Positions 12,416 through 23,224 of a stretch of 64,000 bases of DNA are shown piece by piece. The stretch is from Siderastrea siderea (lineage: Eukaryota; Cnidaria; Anthozoa; Scleractinia; Rhizangiidae), in assembly GCA_964030785.1 (NCBI GenBank), contig OZ034975.1, positions 19,808,142 through 19,872,141 on the forward strand. Reading direction: 5' to 3'. A model generated the notes under the pieces. That model saw only the letters and a list, made by a program, of their open reading frames with translations, did not search any database and was not told the DNA's origin. How positions within the stretch are numbered: position 1 is the first letter of the stretch; every line of letters begins with the position of its first letter. The position numbers were made by a program, and so were the translations under genes.

Positions 12416-13006
12416 GTTATCTATTCTCGTTCATTCATTTTTGTAAATAATCTGGGGGCCTTTGAATTTTAGCGATTTTGAAGTGGTGATATTTGGCCAG
12501 GACTATTTCTTTCGATTAATATCAACAAAAGTAAAAATTTAAAACAAGTCTCATCATATCGGTGCGTGTTTGTTTCTGTTATGTTGTAGTGACCTGATGC
12601 CTGTATATAGCAGGGTCGTAACCAGGTATATGGGATCAGGGATCACAGCCTCGGGATCGGGATCATGGACCCGGGATCCCGGGTCACAAGTGATGGGATC
12701 CGGATCAGCCAATTTTTTTTTGTCTTGGAGGGGATCAAGGATCAATCGCTTTTTAGATACTTTATTCTTTATGAGAAACAAGAATATTCCGTTTTGCAAG
12801 GAAAAAGGCCTCTTTTCAGGACTATTGAAAAAGCTTTTAACCTTTGTACTTCAATTCTTTTACGTTTCCGTCGCGCAATCAGCTGTTTAAAGCTTTTCTC
12901 GCTCGTATTTCATGTTGCATAACTTTGCGGTTTCTGCTTTGTCGGACTCTCTGAGAAATCGGATACTCGCTTATCGGTACCATGCGTTCATGATGCTGGA
13001 TTGACT

Positions 13007-13535
13007 ATGGACAAGTCAAGGAAAAGAAGTCGAGAACGACGGTATGACAGTTTAACTTCTATTTTGCAATTATTACCATACCCTTACCGTATTGATCTGT
13101 TGATATCATGGTTGTAAAATGCTGCACGCATTTGAAGACCACTGTTGTTCATATTTCTAGATCACGTACCTATTCCTGGTCGCCAACCAGAGAACGGTCA
13201 CGGCGATCAGAAAGCCGAAGACGATCGTCAAGTCGGTCAGTTATCTGTTCTTTTATGTTTTATCCAGCACTAATTCCTTTATAAAGCTTGATAGATGTAT
13301 GTTGCTTTATCTATAACTACCGATATATTGCAGTGCGCAACAGTATCAGAAGATTAAGAAGTAAATAATTTCAGTGATATTAGAGAACAATGCACCAGAA
13401 TTGGTCAGATACATTGTCCTTGACACTTCTTAAGATCCCGTTTTCTTTACTCAGATCTCGGAAATCTCAGTCGAAAAGATCCAGATCTCGTTCGCCGAAT
13501 CGTCATCACAGACATGAATTGCACGAACGACAAAG
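13007..13535 (+). CDS. RS-domain (SR-like) protein inside the 3.27-kb element
   Basis: Three exons can be read: 13007-13041, 13161-13235 and 13455-13535. Donors are GTATGA, GTCAGT and GTAAAG; acceptors are TTTCTAG and CTCAG. The codon phases agree across both introns. The product begins MDKSRKRSRERR and continues with dense Arg-Ser dipeptides (SRRSESRRRSSSRS, KSQSKRSRSRSPNRHH). This is an RS domain like those of splicing regulators, with no RNA-recognition motif seen. After exon 3 the gene either ends a few codons into the intron (AGG TAA) or splices on to the ORF starting near 13948, which would be in phase but has a poor acceptor. The lack of an RRM and the location inside a TIR element suggest a transposon-encoded nuclear protein, perhaps the N-terminal part of a transposase. 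Confidence 0.6.
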
Positions 13536-13794
13536 GTAAAGCTTTAGTTTATTGTAAACCTGACACCCTGTTGTTTGATGACTGCTGTGATAACAAGTCA
13601 CGCTGGCGAGTAATATCACTAGTATATCACAGCAAGCGAACAAGCGAAAATATTGCGGCGCGGGCAGAGAGAGAAATGCACATCCTCGATGATAAGACAC
13701 TGTCTATTCTAGTAAGCAAAGTTTTTTAAACGTGCTTTGCTTCTGTCCAGTTTTTCGAAGCCCTTGACCATCACTTCCATCATGCTTTCGGAGT

Positions 13795-13885
13795 AACCTC
13801 GTTCCCAGGGCTTTTCCTTTGGTAATTTGGAACTCTTTTCGCGCCCGTTCCAAATTACCAAGGGAAAAGCCCTGGGAACGAGGTT
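13795..13885. repeat. 91-bp hairpin MITE
   Basis: Arms of 39 bp (AACCTCGTTCCCAGGGCTTT... and the inverse) differ at one position and enclose a 13-bp loop. It lies between the RS exons and the downstream ORF, so it probably inserted in an intron of the element's gene. Confidence 0.75.
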
Positions 13886-13909
13886 GAGGCAGTGGAAATT
13901 GCGCGTTGA

Positions 13910-14997
13910 AAGGATGGGGGTAAAGATTATGTAAACCACCATACAAGTCTGAATGATGGCTTAAAGATTCTTAAGGGAACAGCCGATTTGATGAAAGAGA
14001 TAGAAGTCCAAGCACGTGGTCGAACAGGACGGAGATGCCCACAAGGACCAGATCTTGGGTTTACGAAACCAACCGGAGACTCTTTCCAAATGCTACACTC
14101 TTCATTTGCCAAGATCAAGTCAATTTTAGATGACAAGGGTCTTCTTCACATTGCAGAAGAAATTGATTTCTCCAGCTTCACAACCTTGCAGGTCGAACAT
14201 TTCTTTGCCGGGATGAGGACGCCGAGTAGGCCGACACTTGACATGCACGATTACGCAAGCCGGAGGCCAAACTGCGTCATTGAGTCGCTTCAGAAAACCT
14301 ATCAGTCTTCCTTCGTAGTTTACAGTGGTCCTCAAAGTCATTACATTGAAAAGAAAGTTCATGAAAAAGAACCTGAATGGCTGTATGAACGCTGTAAGTC
14401 AAGGACTGTGCACACTCGGGAAGAGAGGGATGAGACCAGGGAAGAGGCTAAGGAGCTTAGGCTTTTCGCCAAAGAGTTTGGACAGGGAGTGAGACAGCAA
14501 AGGGTGAGGGGTAAAACCCAAGAAAGAGCTGGGGCACTACCCCTGGCTATTTCCATGATGTAGTTAAGCTGAAGTTAAGCATAACTACAGGACGTACCTG
14601 GAGCCCTTTTTTTCTGGCAATCCTCTGTGAAGATCTCCACAGCAGGAATGATTGTTTCCTGGAGGAAAAACTCAAAATAAATTGGCTGGAGCAATCAGAG
14701 GAAGATCCTTTAGTCTACAACAAAGGAACCTTTGACGATCAAAATTCACCGAAATGCATCATGGATCGAGTCTCTGTTGATCGGGAAGCTGAACAGTTTA
14801 TTTTAAGAAGAAACGAAGAACGGCGCCTAAGAAATTTGGCTCACGGGCATGTAGACAACGTGTCAGACGACAGTGACGATGAAAGCCAGGAAGAGGAGAA
14901 TCTAGCAGAAGTGGAAGACGAAGAGCCCAGTAGCAGATCCCGGTTTGAGGCTGGACAGAGTAGATCTGGGAGAAGAGTCACCAGATATCTTCTTTAA
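13910..14997 (+). pseudogene. transposase-like ORF of the 3.27-kb element, broken by a frameshift
   Basis: The frame opens after a TGA at 13907 and runs to 14563. The codon series then continues in another frame from about 14530 to the stop at 14997, so one small indel near 14530 separates the two halves. Joined, they cover roughly 350 residues. The sequence is charged and helical, with a block TLQVEHFFAGMR near residue 90 that resembles the E-x-F-F-x-x-x-R region around the last catalytic acid of RNase H-fold transposases (as in P/THAP9-type enzymes). The tail is acidic (DDSDDESQEEEN) followed by an Arg/Ser-rich end. I cannot name a family; the DDE assignment is inference. Confidence 0.45.
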
Positions 14998-16001
14998 ATA
15001 CACTTTTAACATTAATTTTTCAGTCACAATTTCGCTATTGCTATAAAATGAAGAAAGCTTAAAATAACAGCAATCAGGCTGAAAGTTGTCACGTAAACAC
15101 TTCCAGTGCTCAAGTGGAGTCTTAGCGTATAACAGCAGTCTGAGTTCCTTGATAAGCCTTTCTCTTAGTTCGTCGTGGTTGTAGGTGGTTCGGGTTTTTT
15201 TTCCTCGCAGCCAGCTCACCTTTCAAATCGTGACTGTAGGTATTTTTCCTTAATACACAAAATCTCAAAATCAAACAATAGAACTTTACATTTCTTTAAA
15301 ATTGAAAATTCCTTTTTCTTTCACCTTCAGAGTGCATGTCGCGCCTTACATATATTTTTTGCAACATATTTAGATTTAGTCTTTTTATTCACTTTTTACG
15401 TGACGTTAAGCCAAGTCGAATCAGGGAGTTTTAATTAAAAGAGAAACTGTCGTTAATCTTGTCAGTTTTATCGTATTGTTTTATAACGCGTTTTCTAGTG
15501 TTCGTACGAATTTTACATTTCTCAACCAAGAAAGTTTTTTAAAAAGTAAGCTAATCAAGTAATGTGTAATGGACCGAGCATTTTTCACAAGCAAGCAACA
15601 GAATTCCAGTTATTCCTTAATACATCATGGAAGAGAAGATGAGAACTTGATTCAGAATGAGCAAATGAAGATCTACTTGAGGTAAATACACTTTATTGTT
15701 ATTAATGAATGATAAATCGACGTCGGGGAGACTTAACTTGATCAAATCTCTCTATGGGATCATATAATTTATGTGGGATCAGGGATCAAATGTTGCCACA
15801 TTTTGGGGATCAGGGATCCAAATTTAGAGCTAAAATTTGGGATCAGCGATGCAAAAATATACCTGGTTACGACCCTGATATAGTGTTAGTAACCGCTTTT
15901 GTTAAATCGTATGCCGTTGATGTTTGCTGCTTTTTATTACCGTGTAGTACGTGAGTTTTGTTCTGAGAAGAATTTTAACAAAAAGAATTTTTGGAAATGT
16001 G

Positions 16002-16117
16002 TTTACAGAATTTTAAAGTTAAAAAACATTGTCCTTATAAAGAACGGCTTGTCTACGCTAGCTGTGAATAGACCGTCATTCTCGGAGATAAAAGCAGCTT
16101 TACGTGCCGCTTTTTAG
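16002..16117 (+). pseudogene. duplicated 3' end of the kinase gene
   Basis: This segment repeats the last about 38 codons of the kinase at 12302-12415 with several substitutions, and the similarity continues into the 3' flank up to 16255. No catalytic motif is present. It marks a short tandem duplication that also preserved the empty insertion site at 16250. Confidence 0.7.
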
Positions 16118-16249
16118 GTTATCTTGACGTATTCCCGTTCATTCATTTTTGAAAATAATCAGGGGGCCTTTGAATTTTAGCGATTTTGATGTGGTGATAT
16201 TTGGCCAGGACTATTTCTTTCTGTTATGTTGTAGTGATCTGACGCCTGT

Positions 16250-16255
16250 ATATAG
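16250..16255. other. empty insertion site (ATATAG) paralogous to the 3.27-kb element
   Basis: The flank GCCTGTATATAGTGTTAG equals the left flank at 12600 joined to the right flank at 15878 with a single ATATAG. It is the unoccupied version of the target. Confidence 0.8.
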
Positions 16256-16601
16256 TGTTAGTTACCGCTTTTTATGAATCGCATGCCGTTAATGTTTGCT
16301 GCTTTTTATTACCGTCAGGAACCTCCTGTTACCGTGTAGTACTTGAGTTTTGTTCTGAGGAGCAATTTTAACAAAAGGAATTTTTGAAAATGTGTAATCA
16401 GTTTACATGGACAAAGTGCTAACTAGTTAATGTTGTACCTGGAAAAAGATTAAAAAATACATTAATCGGAAATTGCGGTTACTTTCATTTCACCCTAGGG
16501 GAGCTTGAATTAAATTTTTGTGGGCAATTACCTGAAATCCTAGTGTGTTCGGCCAACATCTCAAGAGACCGAGAGGTGTCAAACCTTGGCTTTAAATTGC
16601 G

Positions 16602-16652
16602 TATGCAAATTAGCTGGCTGCACATTCAGTGTGCAGCCAGCTAATTTGCATA
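16602..16652. repeat. perfect 23-bp hairpin
   Basis: TATGCAAATTAGCTGGCTGC plus three more bases pairs perfectly with its inverse 3' copy across a 5-base loop (TTCAG). It could be a minimal MITE or the stem of a small RNA. Nothing else around it helps decide. Confidence 0.6.
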
Positions 16653-16801
16653 ACATTTTTTCTCGCCTCAAAGCTCATCATGGAGTGGTGACAGTCGGTG
16701 ACAGTGGTCACAACATGTTTCCGGTTGTATTTGAATGCCTAACAGTGAAAAAAGAAGCTCCTCTTTAAATTTTCCGAGAGATGGGTACTACCTAAAGTAT
16801 T

Positions 16802-16970
16802 TGTTGCCGGGCCGAAGAAGGGTAAGCGAGTTTTGGGCATAGCACGTCTACAACAACAAACATGGCGGACTAACACACACACGAACCGGGTGCTTTTTAT
16901 TTTACCCGTAATTCCCGTACAGCCGGTTTTACTCATGGGAGGAGATGCCTCTTAATTCATACCCGCTACA
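16802..16970 (-). repeat. 3' LTR of the gypsy element
   Basis: A 169-bp copy of the right LTR with about ten substitutions. Shared words include AAACATGGCGGACTAACACA and CAACAACAAACATGGCGG. Confidence 0.92.
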
Positions 16971-16984
16971 CACTCCCCCTGATT
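16971..16984 (-). other. polypurine tract of the gypsy element
   Basis: On the minus strand CAGGGGGAGTG directly precedes the 3' LTR, the expected place and composition for plus-strand priming. Confidence 0.7.
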
Positions 16985-17473
16985 AGGAAATGTCCTCCTC
17001 GACATGAAAACGAAAAGGATTACAGCAATACACTAGTCACTAGTCCTGACGTCTTCCTTATTCTACTAGTAGTCGTCATCAGCTCTGTTTGGAAGGGGTG
17101 ATCAGGCCCTAACCTCAGGCGCAGCTGAGTACAGTACCGACGTAATTTTTGTGAACTAGTATACATATGACTAAAGTTCAGGAACTTTGACAGGCAAACT
17201 ACTCAGTTTGTTCTTGTGTTGAGTATAACAATTGTTACTCTGTCCGCTCATGCATTAGAGAATGAAGGCAACACAAAATTTTGGATTTATCAACTGAGTT
17301 GATAAGATAGATTGGCCACCGTAAATCCAAAATTTTTGTTTTAGGATCACTTTAGCTAATCCAACAAGGATACACTCCAACATATTTGTATGCCATTGAA
17401 TAGGCCATTGGCCACACACTGTTCATCCAAGCGTTAGGTGCTCCTCCTACAGGTCTGGGTAAGATAGGTACAG

Positions 17474-18327
17474 CTAAGGGTGCCACAACCGCATTGCGGC
17501 TTGTTGAACTCGGTACTGCTGGGTCCCAAGTGTGTCGTACGTAAGCAGTGTGGGTGGCCTGTGCTGCCTTACTGGTCGCTCATCACTGGGCCTATCTCCC
17601 GACTGCTCTACGGTGGGTGCCCCACTTTCTGGTTCAGTCGGCCCTGGCAACTCTTGTCTGCCGGTAGATGTCTCCTGGGGGAATTCAGGATTAGTCACAG
17701 GTTCCAAAGTTAGAGCACTGTTAGAAGGAGTGGTCTCTGGTTCTACAGGAGTAAAGGTCAGTAGTCCCTTAGGTTCTTCGTCAGAGCTGTCCCCTGGGAT
17801 TGAGATGAGAGTTGATGTGGTTGGTGGTAGAGTAATCTTTGGTTTCCGTCGTGAACTCCCGCATGGCAATAGCAGATTACGGTGTATCACTTGGCGGAAT
17901 CCTTTACCTGATTCAGGTTCGACTTCGTAGACCCTGCTCCTTTTCAGCTGACTACCCGATAGATTGTGTCCTCCCAATACGATCTTAACTTGCCAGGGCC
18001 TCCTCTTTCCCGTACATTTCGCACTAGAACTCGGTCACCCTGCTAAAGAACTGGGCCGTTACCCCTATGGTCATAATGCTTCTTTCCTTTTATGCCATAC
18101 AACTGGGATCTCTTCGCAGCTAACTCATATGGTTCCTTCGTCGCTGTTTGCCATTCTTTGCCATATGCTGGATGGTCTGAACAGGATGTGGGCTTGATGC
18201 CAAAGATCAGGTCAATAGGGAGTCTTGGTGGTCGACCGAACAAAAGAAAATAAGGCGAGAATCCAGTTGCTTCATGGCGCGTACAATTGTAGGCATGGAC
18301 GAATTTGCTAAGACTATCCGGTGTCAC
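17474..18327 (-). pseudogene. gypsy integrase, C-terminal part
   Basis: Two minus-strand frames, 18043-18327 and 17474-17977, hold the end of the integrase. The first has NCTRHEATGFSPYFLLFGR, typical of the tail of Ty3/gypsy integrase cores. The second has the usual charged and proline-rich tail with KGFRQVIHRNLLLPC. They are in different frames and a SINE separates them from the catalytic core to the right, so no continuous protein is possible. Confidence 0.85.
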
Positions 18328-18349
18328 TTACTGAATAAACATCTTTCTC

Positions 18350-18816
18350 ATATATTCACCAGGCTAAAAATTCACCATCGCATTCATATCATTGCGAATA
18401 TGCTTCCTATCGACATTCCAGTCCTAGCAGTATGCAGGATGTTTGTCACGTGAACCTAATTAAATGGCCTTAGTTCCCACGAGTCTCCTGTAGCTTAGTG
18501 GTAGAGCATCTGGACTGGTAACCAGAAGGTCGTAGGTTCGACTCCTGTTAGGAGAACTCGGATTTGTTTCCCGGTCGCCTGTGTCACTTACTGAACAAGA
18601 AAAGCCCCAGGGGCATTAGACCCCGCCGTTATTGTCCCTCCCCTAGGGTGCAAAATATACTACGGTCACTCAAGATACGAGCACTAACCTGTGTAGCGCA
18701 AGACACGATGATTATTTGTTTGGCCGAGCGAAAACCGGAGGTCTGAGGCAAGTGACCACCAAAAAAAAATAATGAAAAAAAATAGGTATTACTAGACCCC
18801 GTCCTGACGGCGGGGT
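18350..18816 (+). mobile_element. tRNA-derived SINE inserted in the gypsy integrase
   Basis: The insert is bounded by a 16-bp direct repeat AATAAACATCTTTCTC (18334-18349 and 18817-18832), a target duplication of the length made by LINE machinery. Inside, 18484-18556 folds as a tRNA-like head: 7-bp acceptor stem TCTCCTG/TAGGAGA, A box TAGCTTAGTGG and B box GGTTCGACTCC. The anticodon-like loop contains GGT (Thr) but has 8 bases. An A-rich stretch lies near 18761-18781. Confidence 0.75.
18484..18556 (+). other. tRNA-Thr-like SINE head with Pol III A and B boxes
   Basis: The acceptor, D and T arms are kept and both internal promoter boxes match consensus. The oversized anticodon loop and the location inside a SINE argue against a working tRNA. 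Confidence 0.7.
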
Positions 18817-18832
18817 AATAAACATCTTTCTC

Positions 18833-19134
18833 GTAGATTTCTTGTGTTCTGGCAATGTTCGCATCATGGATCGAAGTGTTTGGTTAAGACGCTCCGTTTT
18901 CCCACTTCCTTGGGGGTGGTAAGGGGTCGTTCTAGACCGAACCATGCCACAGCATTCCCCGAGTCGATGAAAGAGTAGTTGATTTTCAAATTCGCCTCCC
19001 TGGTCATTCAGAATACTGGCAGGAAGCCCAAACCACACTATAAAGTCATTATACAACTTGTTTGCTGCTGTCCGTGCTGACTTGTTGATTGTTGCGTAGC
19101 CTTGGGCAAACCTTGTAAAGTGATCGACTATCAC
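18833..19134 (-). pseudogene. gypsy integrase catalytic core
   Basis: The frame contains IVDHFTRFAQGY with the first catalytic Asp, ILNDQGGEF with the second, and TPYHPQGSGKTERLNQTL with the Glu of the D,D-35-E triad. The three acids are present, but the reading frame is closed by the SINE at its 3' side, and 19141-19684 (the zinc-binding N-terminus) is interrupted by stops. Confidence 0.85.
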
Positions 19135-19684
19135 CAGAATTTACCCATACCCTCCTTTACTCTTTCCCAGATGCACGAAATCTAACGACACTAGTTCAAA
19201 GGGTGCACTGTATGAATGTTTTCCATTGGTGCTCTTGGTACAATGTTTAGCCTCCTTTGTTTCATACAATTGCAGACTTGTGTGACATAATGTTCAATGT
19301 CCCTTTTCATATGGCGGGCCAAAAGAATCGTTCCCTCGCTAGATGGAGAACCCTTTCTACTCCTGGGTGGCCCATTTCTTCATGAAACTCCCTGTATACT
19401 GTCCCGTGAAATTTCTTTGGAAGAACAAGCTGCAATATCGAACCACTTATCCGTCTGAGGATGCATACTTCTCCAACAATAAGTCTGTTCCATTCACGTA
19501 AGACACGTAAGAGAAGACTGCACCTTTGGGGATGTCCTCCATTTCTCTTTCAATGTCCGTGGATTGCCACTGATCTTAAACAGGATAACTGTGTTGATTG
19601 CATGGTCTCCTCGCTGTGCTTCATAGAGGTCCTTTGGCATAAGGGGTTGCACCTGAAGTTCGCCATCGTGTCATTCAATGTGTT

Positions 19685-20749
19685 TTAACTCACTTGGTCG
19701 GCTGGATAATGACAGTAACCAAACTGCCTCTCCACCGCATCCACCGCTTCCACCGTAGCTTTGATCCATTCTGGGTCAACTTGCTCGGTACACGAATCCA
19801 TGTATTGCTCGATGTCACTGTGTATCCTGGAAAGGAAGTCCGCATACTTGTTGGCAGTACCTGGTCGATATTTTATGGTGAAGTGAAAATCAGATAATTC
19901 AGCTACCCAACGGCGGCCAATTGCATTGAGTTTTGCTGCGGTGAGCACATAGATTAATTGGTTGTTATCTGTGTACACTGTGAAATGAGGTGCATAATAC
20001 AAATAGTCTCTGAACTGTTCAGTTATGGCCCATATCAGGGCTAGAAATTCAAGTTTGCTGGAATGAAGATGGTAGTTTCGTTCCGCCGGAGTAAGAGTGT
20101 GGGATCCATAGGCTATCGCCCGAAGTTGCCTATCCTGTTTTTGGTACAGTGCTGCACCTAAGCCTCGTTCTGACGCGTCAGTGTGGAGGATGAACGGCTT
20201 CGTATAGTCGGGGTAAGCCATTACCGGGGGATTGGTGATTGCACTGATGAGCTGCTCCAACGCTGCTTGATGCTCACTTGTCCAGTTGACCGGCTCATCG
20301 GCCGACACTTGTCCCTTCTGCTTGGCTGACGTTAATCTTCCCCCTGACTTTTTCCGCGGTGGCTGCCCTTTTCGTTCAGGCTCCTTAAGAAGATCATAGA
20401 GGGGTTTTGCAATCCTTGAGAAGTGCTGGATGTATCTCCGGTAGTACCTTAAAAGTCCAGACAGTTTGCGAACTTCTCCAACATTCTCGGGTTTAGAGTC
20501 TCTTAAACTCGTAACCGCTTTCGTACTCTCAGGATCAGTGCTGTGTCCAACCTGGTTCACTATCCTCCCTAGATAGTGCACTTCACGATGGAACAGTGTA
20601 CACTTAGTCGGCTTTAGTTTGACTCCATGTTTTCGCAAACGCCTTAACGCCGTCCGCAAGTTTTCCAGGACTTCCTCAAAGGTCTCACTGTAGACAATGT
20701 CAGGGAATGCATATCTCATCTCGAATACCCTCCAAACAACCTTCCACAA
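19685..20749 (-). pseudogene. gypsy reverse transcriptase C-terminal half and RNase H
   Basis: The frame gives KLKPTKCTLFHREVHYLGRIV (RT thumb region, residues about 45-65), FILHTDASERGLGAALYQ and FTVYTDNNQLIYVL (RNase H acidic residues), then the tether to integrase ending KYADFLSRI. The polymerase active-site box, normally Y-x-D-D, reads YAFPD here, so catalysis is lost. The frame ends at 19685. Confidence 0.9.
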
Positions 20750-20833
20750 ACTGCTGAAACTTGGCTAGTGAGTTGCTTAATCCAAACGGGATCCGAGTTC
20801 ATTCATACAAGCCCCAGGGCACAATAAAAACAG

Positions 20834-21466
20834 TCAGATGTCTACCCTTTTCTTGAACAAATCCTTGGTGGTAGGCTTTACCCTGGTCCAACACCAAAAA
20901 CCAGGAGTTCCCCCAAGGTTGTCGAGGGTCTCCTGGATTCTTGGTAGGGAGTGTCGATCACGCACTGTCTTGTGGTTAAGCTCCCTGTAATCAACACACA
21001 GTCGCAACCCTCCATCTTTCTTTCTCACACATACCACCGGTGAGGCATAAGATGACTGAGACTTGGTTCAGGAGGTCTTGAAGGTAGTGCTGTTAACTTC
21101 AGCGTAGAGCGGGCTTAGTATAGAGGTATACGTTTTCTGAACCGGTGTCATGTCTGTCAGTTCCAGTGTCATCTGGAGACCTTGCATGCACCCTACATCC
21201 TCATCGTCTTGGGCAAATGATTCATCTTCCTCTGTCAACATCTTTTTTTGTCTTTCTTTATCCTGATGAAAAAAACGATCAATTGAACACAGAGGAACAG
21301 CTGGTATAAACCGGGGATCAGCTGGTATAAACCGGTGATCAACAATCTTAGTTGCCAACTGGCGCTGACTCTCGGTTAAGTCTCCTAGCGCTACGGCTGG
21401 TGTCCTTAATGGAGTCCTGTCATAGCTAGGTCCGATGTCGAGTGGACTGACACTACTCTCGGACAT
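20834..21466 (-). pseudogene. gypsy reverse transcriptase N-terminal part
   Basis: The frame 20834-21037 has VCVRKKDGGLRLCVDYRELN, the hallmark fingers motif of Ty3/gypsy RT. Upstream 21068-21466 gives the linker from protease. A TGA at about 21068 separates the two in the same frame. Downstream of the DYRELN block the frame is shifted before the active site. Confidence 0.88.
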
Positions 21467-21690
21467 TTGGGGTGCTGGTAAGCTGTCATTCTCAGATGAA
21501 AGGGAGTACGTCTCGCTTGAACTTAAGCCTTTGTGGACTACTTCTAATGGTGTAACCGAAGCAATAAGTTGCAGGTTCCCAAGTGAAGTTCATCGGTCAA
21601 GGACGACATCATGCTTTGTGGAGTTGTGCACTGCAATGTTTACCCTCGCAGTAAGGTGAGTAGTTGCTCAGAGACTTCTAAGTCAGCTGG

Positions 21691-22336
21691 CTATGTCGCG
21701 TCAAGATTTGGTTCAAATAGCACGGGTGTCCTTCTCTCCAGTGGGCCACAATCAACACGACATGGAACCATAACTGTCTGTCCTTGTGGTGCTGTTATGT
21801 TGTTCTTACCGCTCTTCAAAACACACAGATACTCCTCAGCCGGACGTCGCACAAAGTCAACCAATGCATTAACACTCTCCACAGTCAACTCTTTCAAAGC
21901 TGCATTCATAACGTCAATAATTGCACCATCCCTTTCCCCTTGAACTTGTATTCTGTCCTTAATCGTTTCTTCGATGACATTATAACCAATGGTTGGATGC
22001 GCCAGCTTATCTCTTGCAACCAAGAGGTATGGATGAGTGCGTATCAGAGGCAAGTTGAAATTGCACTTCTACTCTTACAATGAATGGTATTATTGCACCA
22101 TTAGCTGCTCTTAAGTTCAGTTCTGCTCCCTCTCCGAGTAACTCTTCAATATTCCTCAACTTTGATGGAGACAAGTTCTTACTAAGCCAACTCCTTGACA
22201 CGATGGATACTTGTGCACCTGCGGTCCAAAGGGCCTCAACTGGCACTCCATTCAAAACAAATGACACCATACACTTCTTACCTACCAGTTTGGCTACGGT
22301 TATCCACTGTTTGGGAGTTAAATGGCTGGTAAACAC
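21691..22336 (-). pseudogene. gypsy protease region with lost catalytic Asp
   Basis: Two frames (22007-22336 and 21691-22053) cover the retropepsin-like domain. The flap and active-site context VEALWTAGAQVSIVS is clear, but the D-T-G triad of aspartic proteases reads T-A-G, so the catalytic Asp is absent. The frames overlap with a shift near 22030. Confidence 0.75.
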
Positions 22337-22557
22337 ATAACCATCACCGTTAAGTACTTCTCAAGTTCTTTGTGCTTCTAGCTGTTGAATAGCTTGACAG
22401 AGAACCTTGTGACTGCTCCAGTGATGTTTTTGGCATTTATGTCCACAATATCGTACTGCTTTACACCCTCAACATTGTTTGAAAACTTGACCAGTAACAG
22501 CAACCTTCTGACAATTAACATATTTTTGGGACTTACTAACATTGTCCTTGGGTGGGG

Positions 22558-22845
22558 CTACTTCCTGTCCCCCCGTTGTAGCCCCCGCCGGTTTTCCAGA
22601 CCTACGATTTCACTGCAACCATTCCTTTTACGACAACCACGAGCCCAGTGATCACTACTAGCGTAGACTTGACAATGGTCACACGATTCTCCTCTTCCTG
22701 TGGCTTGACAATTCGGACAGCCTTTGGGTCGTTGATACCACTGCTGTCTGATATCCTGATGAAGCCCCGGCAAACTGTTCTTCCCTAGCTCGACTTTTCT
22801 CCACTGACCCCTAAAGAGTGGCAAGTACAGTAGTGCGGACAGCAT
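22558..22845 (-). pseudogene. gypsy gag, Cys/His-rich nucleocapsid part
   Basis: The frame contains CPNCQATGRGESCDHC followed by SSDHWARGCRKR, a paired C-x2-C pattern with a His and Cys resembling the nucleocapsid fingers of this element type. It is not a canonical CCHC knuckle. It lies between gag and protease as expected. Confidence 0.6.
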
Positions 22846-23224
22846 GTAGTGCAGCCATGAACTTATCTTCTTTCGAACTATCTTTCTCAGGTATTTGTCT
22901 CCCTTTCGCTCATTCCTCGGTGTGCCGACCCTCCTGCCTGTGATGCACGCACCTCATTAACTATGGCACTTTTGTGACGGTTTAAAGTTCCCAGCTTTGA
23001 CTTTCTCTCCGTCTCTTCCGAAACACCAACATTCATTCATTCTTCCTCTTGCACGTCTGGGGTCTGAAGGGATGGCCTCAACCTACTGCGAATTGCTTCA
23101 TCCTGCAGACCCGTATCTACTGCATGTAAGAACATTCCCTGTACTAAGTTAGGATCATACTTAAACTGAGTGTCCAACTCCTGTAAGGCAAACATGATTT
23201 TCTGTCTGGTGTCTAGGGCTCTGA

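Larger units (their letters stand above)
12605..15883 (+). mobile_element. 3.27-kb TIR element with ATATAG duplication (element 12611-15877)
   Basis: The ends CAGGGTCGTAACCAGGTATA and its inverse at 15858-15877 form the terminal inverted repeats. Each flank carries the direct repeat ATATAG (12605-12610 and 15878-15883). The paralogous sequence at 16241-16260 reads straight through CTGTATATAGTGTTAG without an insert, an empty site that confirms both borders. The subterminal zones (12632-12725 and 15756-15856) are full of GGGATCAGGGATC motifs in opposite orientation, a typical transposase-binding arrangement. Inside are a spliced RS-rich gene and a broken ORF with a transposase-like motif. The 6-bp duplication does not match the common superfamilies (TA, 8 bp); I do not recognise the family. 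Confidence 0.8.

Noticed and set aside
12554..12922. Three overlapping ORFs rich in Gly, Ser, Asp and Pro
   Set aside because: They are frames through the GGGATC subterminal repeats of the 3.27-kb element.
18484..18556. Functional tRNA-Thr gene
   Set aside because: The anticodon loop has 8 bases and the sequence is the head of a SINE with target duplication.
17480..22651. Plus-strand ORFs across the gypsy element
   Set aside because: They are antisense shadows of gag-pol, whose motifs are all on the minus strand.
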